Part shown: positions 8,396 to 16,112 of the stretch, piece after piece | Layout of the letters: the number at the start of each line of letters is the position of its first letter | How positions within the stretch are numbered: position 1 is the stretch's first letter | Origin: Neolewinella agarilytica | GTDB lineage: Bacteria; Bacteroidota; Bacteroidia; Chitinophagales; Saprospiraceae | Length of the DNA: 64,000 nt | NCBI RefSeq assembly: GCF_900110645.1 | Contig: NZ_FOFB01000003.1 | Span: forward strand, 236,927 to 300,926 | Direction: 5' to 3' | Position numbers and translations under genes: made by a program | The notes under the pieces: generated by a model | Told to the model about the DNA's origin: nothing | The model's database searches: none | What the model saw: only the letters and a program-made list of their open reading frames with translations

Positions 8396-9280
8396 CTAAG
8401 ACTTCATCAGCAAAAAGCCAACTGCTTTCCTTCCTTGTCCCTTTTCTTTGGAAGCGTCAGGAGCGTCTGCACGGTGAGAACCGCCTCGCTTACCTTTCTT
8501 TCCTTTTGCAGCTCTGCCCTTGCCTTTTGCCATGCCTTCCGGGAGGTAAGATTCGACCACATCTCGCTTCTGCTGTTCCCACTTTTTCATTTGTGGAGCT
8601 AACTTTTCCCGGATGCGTGCCATTTCTTCCGCGTACTTATCAGCAAGTGCCTGGGCTTCAGCAATGTCAGCTTTGTGGGCTTCTTTCCACTCAGTTACCG
8701 CCGCTTTGTGAGCTTCCCGGTCCGGGCGATCTGCCTGGTTTCCCCGGTCAGGACGCTGGCCTCTTGTGCCTTTCTCTCTTTTCTGTACCATTGGATTAGT
8801 GGCGTACACCGCACGCAGCCGATCAATAGCCACCTTGTCCTCTTCGCTGATGAACTGGTCCAGCTGGCCGCGGGCAGCGGAAACTACCTGCCGGGCTTCT
8901 TCCTGTATCTTTTTGAGGTCAGCTTTAAGCGCTTCTCTATCTACGTTAGCCATGGCTTCCTTGCGGGCTTCCTTAAGTTCGGTAAGCTTAGTACGCTGCT
9001 CCGGAGTAAGGATGCTTTCCATCTCGGTGCGGGATTCTTCCCGTAGCTTTTTCATTTCTTCCCGGCTGGGACGTTGCTCGGGGTTAGCCTTGCGGAGAGC
9101 CTCCATTTTTTTTCGATCTTCCTGGCGCAGCTCCTTTAATTTTTGCTGCTGTTCCGCCGTCAGCTCAAGCTCGGCAAAGGGAACTTTCGCCTCGCCACCT
9201 TTTCCATGGCGTTCCTGAGCACTTAAGGCTGTTGTGACCAATAGGAGTAACATGGTCGTGATCATCATCAATTTACGCAT
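8396..9280 (-). CDS. Spy/CpxP-like periplasmic helical protein with basic tail
   Basis: A 294-residue secreted protein with signal peptide MRKLMMITTMLLLLVTTALSAQ. The mature part is almost entirely charged helix and contains two LTxxQ motifs: LTAEQ (40-44) and LTPEQ (91-95). Those motifs define the Spy/CpxP family of periplasmic chaperones and metal-stress proteins. The family is normally about 160 residues. Here an additional helical segment (about 110-230) and a Lys/Gly/Arg-rich tail (about 248-290, KGKGRAAKGKKGKRGG) extend it. The very basic tail is unusual and suggests binding to an anionic partner such as LPS, nucleic acid or polyphosphate (inference). Monocistronic: the phosphatase gene upstream ends 50 bp away and a strong terminator follows. 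Confidence 0.7.
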   Translation of the reverse strand: MRKLMMITTMLLLLVTTALSAQERHGKGGEAKVPFAELELTAEQQQKLKELRQEDRKKMEALRKANPEQRPSREEMKKLREESRTEMESILTPEQRTKLTELKEARKEAMANVDREALKADLKKIQEEARQVVSAARGQLDQFISEEDKVAIDRLRAVYATNPMVQKREKGTRGQRPDRGNQADRPDREAHKAAVTEWKEAHKADIAEAQALADKYAEEMARIREKLAPQMKKWEQQKRDVVESYLPEGMAKGKGRAAKGKKGKRGGSHRADAPDASKEKGQGRKAVGFLLMKS

Positions 9281-9330
9281 AACATCTTTATTTATGGTTC
9301 GATGATTGGACGGTACAAAAGCTCAGGCGT

Positions 9331-10530
9331 TTAATCGAAGGCAAATAATTTTTTCATCTTGTCGAAAATAGCAGTGTTCTCAAAGATGCCGGAAAAATGC
9401 TCTGACCCCGGCCCGTAAGCAAAGACAGGAATAAGGTCTGCCGTATGGTAATCAGAAGTAAAAGCCCCGTCGATATTGTTGAGGGAAGAACCGTTTTGGA
9501 TGGCGTAACCGCCGGTCTCATGATCCGCCGTTACGATTACCAGGGTCTCTCCATCAGCTTTGGCAAACTTAAGAACTTCACCAATTGCCTCGTTGAATTC
9601 AAGCATCTCCGAAATGATATATTCGCTGTCATTAGCATGACCTCCCCAGTCAATCTGTGCACCCTCGATCATCAGGAAGAAGCCCTTGTTATTACGGTCG
9701 CGCTTGTCCAGAAAATCCGGAGCAATTTTGACAGCAGGCAGCAGGTAGTCTCTGCCCTGAGCAACGGGAAGGGGCTCTCCGTCAGCGGTGAGGTATGCAT
9801 AGTTTCTGGCGGGATCCGGCCGAAGGTCCTTAGCGTCCTTTTCCACAAAATTGTCAACTACGTAGTTACGCTTCTCCAGCTCTTTGGTCAGTTTTCGGTC
9901 GTCGCTTTTGCGCCGGTCAAAGAATTTAGCCCCACCACCAATTAAAAGGTCAACTTCCGTTTTAAGAAAATCGGTAGCAATCTCTTCATAGTTTTTCCGC
10001 TGGCGGTTGTGGGCAACGAAGCTGGCGGGAGTAGCATGAACGATTGAACAGGTGGCAACCAGTCCGGTGGGCAAACCGGCCGCTTCTGCCAACTCAAGAA
10101 TGGTGACTACCGGCATCGTATCCATTCCTACACCAACAGCACCATTATAGGTCTTTACGCCAGCACTGAAGGCCGTCGCTCCAGCAGCGGAGTCCGTGAT
10201 CAGGTTGTCTCCGCTGTAGGACTTATGCAGGCCAACTACCGGAAACTGCTCCAGGTTCAACTTATTATTGTTGCTGTACATCCCGGCGGAAATTTGGGTC
10301 ACTCCCATGCCATCACCGATCATCAGGATGATGTTTTTCGGCCTGCGGGCTTTTGCGGCCGTTTCAACCTGCGGAGTATTGGGCGCAACCGCAGGTGCAG
10401 TGTCCGGCTCAGCGGGCAGTGTGGATGCATCCGTTCGGCCGGCTGCCGGCAATGTGTCCTGCGGAACGGGAGGGCAGGCGGTCAACAGCAGGCAAAAAAC
10501 GGACAGTAGCGGGAAGACTCTTTTATTCAT
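9331..10530 (-). CDS. Alkaline phosphatase, lipoprotein form
   Basis: A 399-residue protein. The start is placed at the ATG at 10530 because it directly precedes a lipoprotein signal (MNKRVFPLLSVFCLLLTAC, lipidated Cys19); longer in-frame starts would bury it. A Pro/Ala/Thr-rich spacer (about 20-60) leads to the PhoA-type core. Visible core elements are NIILMIGDGMGVTQI (first metal Asp), TDSAAGATAFSAG (catalytic Ser region), IEGAQIDWGGHAND (metal ligands) and TADHETGG (metal Asp/His). The enzyme hydrolyses phosphomonoesters outside the inner membrane. A copy of the dispersed 18-bp motif (10381-10399) encodes part of the spacer, reading APAVAPN. No Pho-box was recognised. Confidence 0.9.
   Translation of the reverse strand: MNKRVFPLLSVFCLLLTACPPVPQDTLPAAGRTDASTLPAEPDTAPAVAPNTPQVETAAKARRPKNIILMIGDGMGVTQISAGMYSNNNKLNLEQFPVVGLHKSYSGDNLITDSAAGATAFSAGVKTYNGAVGVGMDTMPVVTILELAEAAGLPTGLVATCSIVHATPASFVAHNRQRKNYEEIATDFLKTEVDLLIGGGAKFFDRRKSDDRKLTKELEKRNYVVDNFVEKDAKDLRPDPARNYAYLTADGEPLPVAQGRDYLLPAVKIAPDFLDKRDRNNKGFFLMIEGAQIDWGGHANDSEYIISEMLEFNEAIGEVLKFAKADGETLVIVTADHETGGYAIQNGSSLNNIDGAFTSDYHTADLIPVFAYGPGSEHFSGIFENTAIFDKMKKLFAFD
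10381..10399 (+). repeat. Dispersed motif copy inside alkaline phosphatase spacer
   Basis: GGGCGCAACCGCAGGTGCA, with the exact 10-bp core at 10390-10399. It falls in the low-complexity Pro/Ala spacer between the lipobox and the catalytic domain, a place that tolerates any sequence. Confidence 0.7.
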
Positions 10531-10582
10531 GGCGGCAAGATACGGAGGGTGCATCCTTATTAAGGTTAAGGGAAGGTAAACT

Positions 10583-11680
10583 TCAGCAGCATAGCCGGTA
10601 CCGGTGCCCGGGTAATGCTGCAATGATTCCTTTCATTTCCAACATCAGTAAGGTGCCGGCCAGCTTGGCTGGCGGCTCCCGAAGGAGTTGGTGGAGCTCG
10701 TCAATTTCTACCCCCTCACGGTCCCGTAAATGGGCAACGACCGCCTGCTCCGCCGGTTCAAGATCATCAAAAAGGCGGCGCTGCCGCCCGGGGGCAACGC
10801 CCTTCCAGCCGAGGAGGTCGACGACGTCCTGCCCCGCCTCAATCAGATGGGCCTTACCATTTTTGACGAGCAGGTTACAACCTTCCGTCAGGGGGTCTCC
10901 GCCCCGTCCGGGGCAGGCGCCAACATGGCGACCCAACTCATGAGCCATCCGGGCTGTAATCATGGAACCGCCTCTGGCGGCAGATTCTACCACAACGGTT
11001 ATGTCAGACAGCATAGCGACCACCCGGTTGCGGGCCGGAAAGTGATCCTTCTCCGGCTTCATCCAAAAAGGATAGGCGGTAAGCACACCTCCGCCACCCT
11101 CCGCCAGTTGCCGGGCCGTTTTGGCGTGTGCTGAGGGGTAGATGTGGCCAAAACCACTGCCCATTACCGCCAGGGTAGGTAAGCCCGCTTGTAAGGAGCG
11201 GCGGTGAGCGTATATGTCTACTCCGTAGGCAAGGCCGCTAACGATCAGGGGGTTAAAATCCACCATCGGGTCAATCAGACGATCTACTTGCCGGGCACCG
11301 GCTGAGCTCATTTCCCGGGTGCCGACAATGCCGACAGTACGAGGGTTGTTCAAATCAGCGGCACCAGCGTAGTAAAGAATGGGCTGAGCGCCGGTGAAGG
11401 CCTTTAAGCGGCTGGGAAAATCATCATCAAGACAGCAGAGGATGCGAATGTCGTAGCGCTCGGCGTGCTCCAGAATGGCCTGGGCTTCCCGCTCGTGTCG
11501 CTCGCCGGCGAAGCTGGCGGCCGTTCGTTCGGCAATGCCGTCCACCGCACACAGCTCCTGCGTTCGCGCCCGGAAAACCTCTTCGGCTGTTCCAAAATGA
11601 TGAATTAATGCCCGAAACAATTTCGGCCCGATATTGGGCACACGGCTAAGGGCTACCCGGGAGAATGTATCCGGATGCAT
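10583..11680 (-). CDS. dprA: DNA-processing protein DprA
   Basis: A 365-residue protein, with the start set at the ATG at 11680 (MHPDTFSRVALSRVPNIGPK). The N-terminal SAM-like/HhH segment (about 5-60) is followed by the DprA Rossmann fold: GIVGTREMSSAG (about 128-139), SGLAYGVDIYAHRRSL, MGSGFGHIYPSAHAKTA, then HFPARNRVVAMLSD and VVVESAARGGSMITARMA. A C-terminal winged-helix (DML1-like) segment from about 300 ends the protein (LFDDLEPAEQAVVAHL...). DprA protects incoming single-stranded DNA and loads RecA during natural transformation. One change stands out: the usual VFAVPG before the GxNxLI segment is VGACPGRGGDPLTEGCNLLV here. Its gene follows an open divergent region and lies 52 bp upstream of the phosphatase gene. 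Confidence 0.92.
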   Translation of the reverse strand: MHPDTFSRVALSRVPNIGPKLFRALIHHFGTAEEVFRARTQELCAVDGIAERTAASFAGERHEREAQAILEHAERYDIRILCCLDDDFPSRLKAFTGAQPILYYAGAADLNNPRTVGIVGTREMSSAGARQVDRLIDPMVDFNPLIVSGLAYGVDIYAHRRSLQAGLPTLAVMGSGFGHIYPSAHAKTARQLAEGGGGVLTAYPFWMKPEKDHFPARNRVVAMLSDITVVVESAARGGSMITARMAHELGRHVGACPGRGGDPLTEGCNLLVKNGKAHLIEAGQDVVDLLGWKGVAPGRQRRLFDDLEPAEQAVVAHLRDREGVEIDELHQLLREPPAKLAGTLLMLEMKGIIAALPGHRYRLCC

Positions 11681-11861
11681 ATGATATTTCTTATTGTAAG
11701 AAAGAAAATGCCGTGAAAAGGTAATTAAAGGATGGGAGGGCTTAGAAAAGTTTGAACTTGCGCACGACAAAACAAATGTACGAAAAAGCAACAACATCTA
11801 TTGCTGAGACAATAAAATTCTGTTAAGTCCGTAAATTTCGGAGCCTGACCGAAGGAAATGG

Positions 11862-11869
11862 TATATTTG
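11862..11869 (+). promoter_or_regulatory. Promoter -7 element for the di-haem peroxidase gene
   Basis: TATATTTG is a perfect match to the Bacteroidota -7 consensus TAnnTTTG. A poor -33 candidate (TTTC at 11836) lies 22 bp upstream. The predicted leader to the ATG at 11958 is about 80 nt. The rest of the 277-bp divergent gap from dprA shows nothing further. Confidence 0.55.
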
Positions 11870-11957
11870 TGCGTCTTTAAAAGGTAACTTTTCGACTTTG
11901 TAGCGTCTATACCATACGTCTTTCCATCCCCACTGAACAGTTTGAATTGTAATCTCG

Positions 11958-13307
11958 ATGAATTTTTTTTCTCCACTTCTTGCTTGTCTGGCCTTCCTGT
12001 TGGTGTTCTCCACGGGCTGTGTCCGTGATGAAGTTGTCTCCATGGAAGACACCGAGCTGGAGCGTACCCTGATCCGGTTAAGTGAAGACAATAGCCTGGA
12101 GTCTTACATGCTTCCCGATGGCAGTAACCTGGCGGGTATTCCTGCCGGAACGGGCAACCCCCTGACCGCCGAAAAAATAGAACTCGGCAAGCTCCTGTTT
12201 TATGAAACGGCCCTTGGCCGGGATGCCATTCAGGAAGGAAGCCTTCGCACGTTCAGTTGTTCTACCTGCCACGTACCCGAAGCGGCCTTTACGGCTGGTG
12301 CTGCCCAGGGAATTGCTGACGGAGGTGCCGGCTTTGGTGAGTTTGGCAGTGGCCGGGAAATGGACAGCAACTACGATGAAGAAGATATTGATGCTCAGGG
12401 AGCCCGCCCGCTATCAATGCTGGGCGTTGCTTACGTAACGAACTCCATGTGGGCCGGTCGCTTTGGCGCCAACGGCGCCAACGCCGAAGTAGAAGAGGTC
12501 TGGGGTGTATTTGACCCGGACACTGAAGTAAATCATCTCGGCCTTGACGGCCTGGAAGCGCAAAATATCGAAGGAACGGTGACCCACCGTATGAGTACGG
12601 ACGAGTACCTGCTCGATACCCTGGGCTACCGCCGCTATTTCGATCGCGCATTTCCCGAGTTCGAAGGCGAAGCCCGCTATGGCCGCGTTGCCATGAGCTT
12701 TGCGCTCTCCGCTTATATCCGCACACTACTGCCGAGTGATGCGCCCTGGCAGAAATGGCTCAAGGGAGATAAGGATGCCCTCACGGAAGTGCAAAAACGC
12801 GGAGCGACCCTGTTTTTCGGTAAAGCTGGCTGCTACCGTTGCCACAATGGCCCCGCCCTGAACGGTAACACCTTCCATGCCATTGGCGTCAATGACCTCT
12901 GCGATATCCCCGGTGCCCGCCGCACGGGAATCGATGATACCCGAAACCTCGGACGCGGAGACTTCACGCGCCGCAATGAAGACATGTTCAAGTTTAAAGT
13001 GCCCCAGGTTTATAACGTAAAAGACATGCCCTTCTTCTTCCACGGCAGCAGTAAGCAGAGCCTGCGTGAAGTAGTAGAATACTTTAACGATGGCGTTGCC
13101 GAAAACAACCGGGTCCCCGCGAACAACATTTCCGATTTCTTCCACCCGCTCAACCTGACGGAAAGTGAAATCGATGACTTGACGGAGTTCCTCGCGGAAG
13201 GTCTTTATGACCCGAACCTGAGCCGCTACGTGCCCGAGGAAGTACTTTCCGGAAACTGCTTCCCGAATAGCGATGAGGCAAGTAAGGCGGATATGGGCTG
13301 TGACTAA
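11958..13307 (+). CDS. Di-haem cytochrome c peroxidase family lipoprotein (CcpA/MauG type)
   Basis: A 449-residue lipoprotein with signal and lipobox MNFFSPLLACLAFLLVFSTGC (Cys21). Two c-type haem sites are visible: CSTCH (101-105) and CYRCH (about 292-296). The order of elements matches bacterial cytochrome c peroxidases: an N-terminal haem domain with LGKLLFYETALGRD, a long linker, then a second haem with KAGCYRCHNGPALNG and a later FKVPQVYNVKDMPFFFHGS loop. These periplasmic enzymes reduce H2O2 with electrons from small cytochromes, or oxidise other substrates in the MauG branch. The length is about 100 residues above the classic enzyme, with an Asp/Gly-rich insertion after the first haem (about 115-150). 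It lies upstream of the helicase gene, probably unrelated in function. The start ATG directly precedes the signal. Confidence 0.88.
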   Translation: MNFFSPLLACLAFLLVFSTGCVRDEVVSMEDTELERTLIRLSEDNSLESYMLPDGSNLAGIPAGTGNPLTAEKIELGKLLFYETALGRDAIQEGSLRTFSCSTCHVPEAAFTAGAAQGIADGGAGFGEFGSGREMDSNYDEEDIDAQGARPLSMLGVAYVTNSMWAGRFGANGANAEVEEVWGVFDPDTEVNHLGLDGLEAQNIEGTVTHRMSTDEYLLDTLGYRRYFDRAFPEFEGEARYGRVAMSFALSAYIRTLLPSDAPWQKWLKGDKDALTEVQKRGATLFFGKAGCYRCHNGPALNGNTFHAIGVNDLCDIPGARRTGIDDTRNLGRGDFTRRNEDMFKFKVPQVYNVKDMPFFFHGSSKQSLREVVEYFNDGVAENNRVPANNISDFFHPLNLTESEIDDLTEFLAEGLYDPNLSRYVPEEVLSGNCFPNSDEASKADMGCD

Positions 13308-13347
13308 TCTTCCCAAATCCATCTGATCAAGAACCAGATCGAAGGCT

Positions 13348-15972
13348 TTGCCGTTCGGATGGATAGTGTCTTCTTCAACGAACATTTCTGCCGCTGATTC
13401 TGCCGTGCTGGCCCGTGGTTCTGACTGGTTCCACCAGCAGGGGTGGGAAGTATTTCCCTTTCAGCAGCAAAGCTGGGAGGCCTACCTGGCCGGCAAAAGT
13501 GGCCTGGTAAATGCCCCGACGGGTAGTGGGAAAACTTATTCCCTGATTATTCCGATCCTTCTGGAGTACCTGGCGGAGCAGCAGAAGAACGGGGGCGCGG
13601 CCGCAGGTGCAGGGGAGGGAACAAGCAGCAAGGCGGGAAAAATTGGTCTCCGGGCCATCTGGATCACCCCCATCCGGGCTCTGACACGCGAAATTCAACA
13701 AGCGGCGCAGCGCGCCGCCGATGACCTGGGGGTCTCCTGGCGCATTGATATCCGGTCCGGAGATACACCCACCGCCGAACGGACTAAGCAGCGGAAGAAC
13801 CCACCCCAGATTTTGATCACCACCCCGGAAAGTCTGCACCTGCTGCTAAGCAGCAAGGGCTACGAAGACTACTTTAGTAACCTCCGATGCCTGGTAGCCG
13901 ACGAATGGCACGAACTGATGGGGACAAAACGGGGCGTACTGCTCGAACTCGCCCTGAGCCGTATCCGTGCCCTGCGGAAAACGGACTTCAAAACCTGGGG
14001 CATCTCCGCCACTATCGGAAATATGCAGGAGGCCGCCGACGTACTTCACGGCCAACCTGCAACCTGCCCCCCGCAACCTGCAACCCCCAACCTGCAACCT
14101 GCAACCCCCAACCTGCAACCTGCAACCTGCAACCTGCTACCTGCAACCCCCAACCTGCCCCCCGCCATCATCCGTGCAGAAACCAAGAAAGAGACCGAGA
14201 TCATCACGGTAATGCCCGATACCATCGAGACTTTTCCATGGGCCGGTCATTTGGGGATCAAACTGCTGGAAAAAGTGCTCCCCATCATTCATTCCTCCGG
14301 ATCTACGCTCATCTTTACGAATACCCGGGTTCAGTGTGAGATATGGTACCAGCGGCTGCTGGAAGCGGACCCTGACCTGTCGGGGCAGATCGCAATGCAC
14401 CATGGCAGCATCGACCGAAAACTTCGTGATTGGGTAGAAGATGCCCTGCACGAGGGCACGCTCAAGGCGGTCGTCTGTACGGCCAGCCTTGACCTGGGCG
14501 TAGACTTCCGCCCGGTAGAAACCATTGTCCAGATCGGCAGCCCGAAGGGAGTCGCCCGCTTTCTGCAGCGGGCCGGCCGCTCTGGCCACCGGCCAGGGGC
14601 GAAGAGCGTCATTCACTTCGTCCCTACCAATAGCCTGGAGTTGCTGGAAGCTTCGGCTCTACGCCGCTGCATTGAGGAAGGACGGATAGAGCAGCGGATG
14701 CCCTTTATCCGTAGCTTTGACGTACTGATTCAGTATCTCGTAACCCTTGCCGTTGGTGGAGGTTTTCGCCCTAAGGAGACGCTGGCGGAGATTCGCCAAA
14801 CCTTCTCCTTCAGCTCCGTCTCCGATGAGGAGTTCAGCTGGTGCCTCGACTTTATCACGACCGGAGGAAATAGCCTTGGAGCCTATGACGAGTACCATAA
14901 AGTGGTGGAGGAAGACGGACTGTATAAAGTAGTAAGTAAACGAGTGGCGATGATGCACCGCCTTAGCATTGGCGCCATTGTGAGCGGGCAGGTGCTGATG
15001 CTCAAGTTTATTACGGGCGCGCGCATCGGCACCATTGATGAGTACTTTGTGTCAACTCTCAATACGGGTGATACCTTCTTTTTTGGCGGCCGGTCCCTGA
15101 AGTTGGTGAAGGTGAAAGGGACGGACGTGTTGGTCCGTCGCAGTCGGGCAAAAAAAGGGAAGATTCCCAGCTGGCACGGTGGCACGCTGCCGTTGAGCAG
15201 TCAGCTTTCCATCGGGCTGCGAGACGTGCTCGATGATCTGAAGCGGGGCAACTACCGGGATGCAGAGCTGGAAAAGCTGGCGCCGCTGGGCGAGGTGCAG
15301 GCGCGCCGCTCCGCCATTCCGGCCAGGGACGAATTGTTAGTGGAGTACTTTCAGGACAAAGAAGGTTATCACCTGCTGATGTACCCCTGCGAAGGGCGGG
15401 GCATTCACGAAGGATTGGCCAACCTTATCGCCTGGCGGATCGGACAGTTTGCGCCGATGACCTTTACGGTGGCCAGCAACGACTATGGCTTTGAAATTTT
15501 GAGCGATCAACCCATTCCCATTGAGGAGGCATTGGGCAGCGATCTGTTTAATACTAATGAGCTGGAAGCCGACCTGAACCAGGGGATCAACACGGCGGAG
15601 ATGGCTGGCCGGCGGTTTCGGGATATTGCCGCTATCGCAGGGCTTGTCTTTAAGGGCTATCCCGGCAAAAAGAAAAAAGAGAAGCACCTGCAAAGTAGCA
15701 GCCGGCTGTTTTTTGAGGTCTTTACGGACTACGAACCGGACAACCTGCTGCTGTTGCAGGCTTACGATGAAACGCTGACCTTCCAGTTGCAGGAGGCGAG
15801 GATGCGGGCTGCACTGGACCGCATTAACGGGCAGAAGATCGTGTTCACACGGCCGCCGAAGGCGACGCCCTTTAGCTTCTCTCTCATTGTAGACCGTATG
15901 CGGCAGCGCGTTAGCAGCGAAAAACTAACGGACCGCATTAAGCGGATGCGGCTGGCGGTGGTAAGGGACTAG
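13348..15972 (+). CDS. Ligase-associated DExH-box DNA helicase (Lhr-like)
   Basis: An 874-residue SF2 helicase. Walker A APTGSGKT (56-63), TPIRALTREI (motif Ia), DEWH (about 185-188, within VADEWHELMGTKRGV) and SAT in GISATIG are visible. The second RecA domain has TNTRVQCEIW, TASLDLGVDF and QRAGRSGHRPG. The DEWHELxGxKRG sequence is diagnostic of the ligase-associated DExH subfamily, which normally sits beside an ATP-dependent DNA ligase, a beta-CASP-like exonuclease and a metallophosphatase; none of those lies next to it here. Two loops carry foreign-looking inserts: a Gly/Ala stretch (about 82-96) encoded by a dispersed-motif copy, and a Pro/Gln/Ala/Thr stretch (about 236-273) encoded by a heptamer array. 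The start is uncertain: TTG at 13348 or GTG at 13366, with no ATG available near the expected N-terminus. Confidence 0.9.
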   Translation: MPFGWIVSSSTNISAADSAVLARGSDWFHQQGWEVFPFQQQSWEAYLAGKSGLVNAPTGSGKTYSLIIPILLEYLAEQQKNGGAAAGAGEGTSSKAGKIGLRAIWITPIRALTREIQQAAQRAADDLGVSWRIDIRSGDTPTAERTKQRKNPPQILITTPESLHLLLSSKGYEDYFSNLRCLVADEWHELMGTKRGVLLELALSRIRALRKTDFKTWGISATIGNMQEAADVLHGQPATCPPQPATPNLQPATPNLQPATCNLLPATPNLPPAIIRAETKKETEIITVMPDTIETFPWAGHLGIKLLEKVLPIIHSSGSTLIFTNTRVQCEIWYQRLLEADPDLSGQIAMHHGSIDRKLRDWVEDALHEGTLKAVVCTASLDLGVDFRPVETIVQIGSPKGVARFLQRAGRSGHRPGAKSVIHFVPTNSLELLEASALRRCIEEGRIEQRMPFIRSFDVLIQYLVTLAVGGGFRPKETLAEIRQTFSFSSVSDEEFSWCLDFITTGGNSLGAYDEYHKVVEEDGLYKVVSKRVAMMHRLSIGAIVSGQVLMLKFITGARIGTIDEYFVSTLNTGDTFFFGGRSLKLVKVKGTDVLVRRSRAKKGKIPSWHGGTLPLSSQLSIGLRDVLDDLKRGNYRDAELEKLAPLGEVQARRSAIPARDELLVEYFQDKEGYHLLMYPCEGRGIHEGLANLIAWRIGQFAPMTFTVASNDYGFEILSDQPIPIEEALGSDLFNTNELEADLNQGINTAEMAGRRFRDIAAIAGLVFKGYPGKKKKEKHLQSSSRLFFEVFTDYEPDNLLLLQAYDETLTFQLQEARMRAALDRINGQKIVFTRPPKATPFSFSLIVDRMRQRVSSEKLTDRIKRMRLAVVRD
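13593..13611 (+). repeat. Dispersed motif copy inside the helicase gene
   Basis: GGGCGCGGCCGCAGGTGCA, with the exact core at 13602-13611. It encodes GAAAGAG in a low-complexity loop between motif I and motif Ia, where homologous helicases would be expected to be shorter (inference). Confidence 0.7.
14053..14164 (+). repeat. Heptamer array (16 x CAACCTG-type) inside the helicase reading frame
   Basis: Sixteen consecutive 7-bp units. Ten are exact CAACCTG; the others are CAACCCC (three), CCCCCCG (two) and CTACCTG (one). The 112 bp stay open in all three phases of the heptamer and translate as a QPATCNL-like seven-residue pattern. Because 7 is not a multiple of 3, gaining or losing one unit would shift the helicase frame. 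The same heptamer forms a second array at 52854-52930. Confidence 0.9.
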
Positions 15973-16041
15973 GGGGGGAGTCTTGTGGTCTGGTAGGCTA
16001 CCGCATTTTGGCGGCAGGGGAGGGCGTAGCCAACAAAACAC

Positions 16042-16061
16042 TGCACCTGCGTTCTGCGCCC
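16042..16061 (-). repeat. Dispersed motif copy between helicase and photolyase genes
   Basis: TGCACCTGCGTTCTGCGCCC is the reverse orientation, with the exact core at 16042-16051. It is intergenic, about 50 bp upstream of the photolyase ATG. Confidence 0.7.
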
Positions 16062-16112
16062 AAAAAGTGGTCAGGAACTGAACCAAACTGACCTTCTTCC
16101 GATTAAACAAGT

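Noticed and set aside
14053..14164. Heptamer array considered as a CRISPR-like repeat
   Set aside because: Units are 7 bp, contiguous and without spacers; no cas genes are present.
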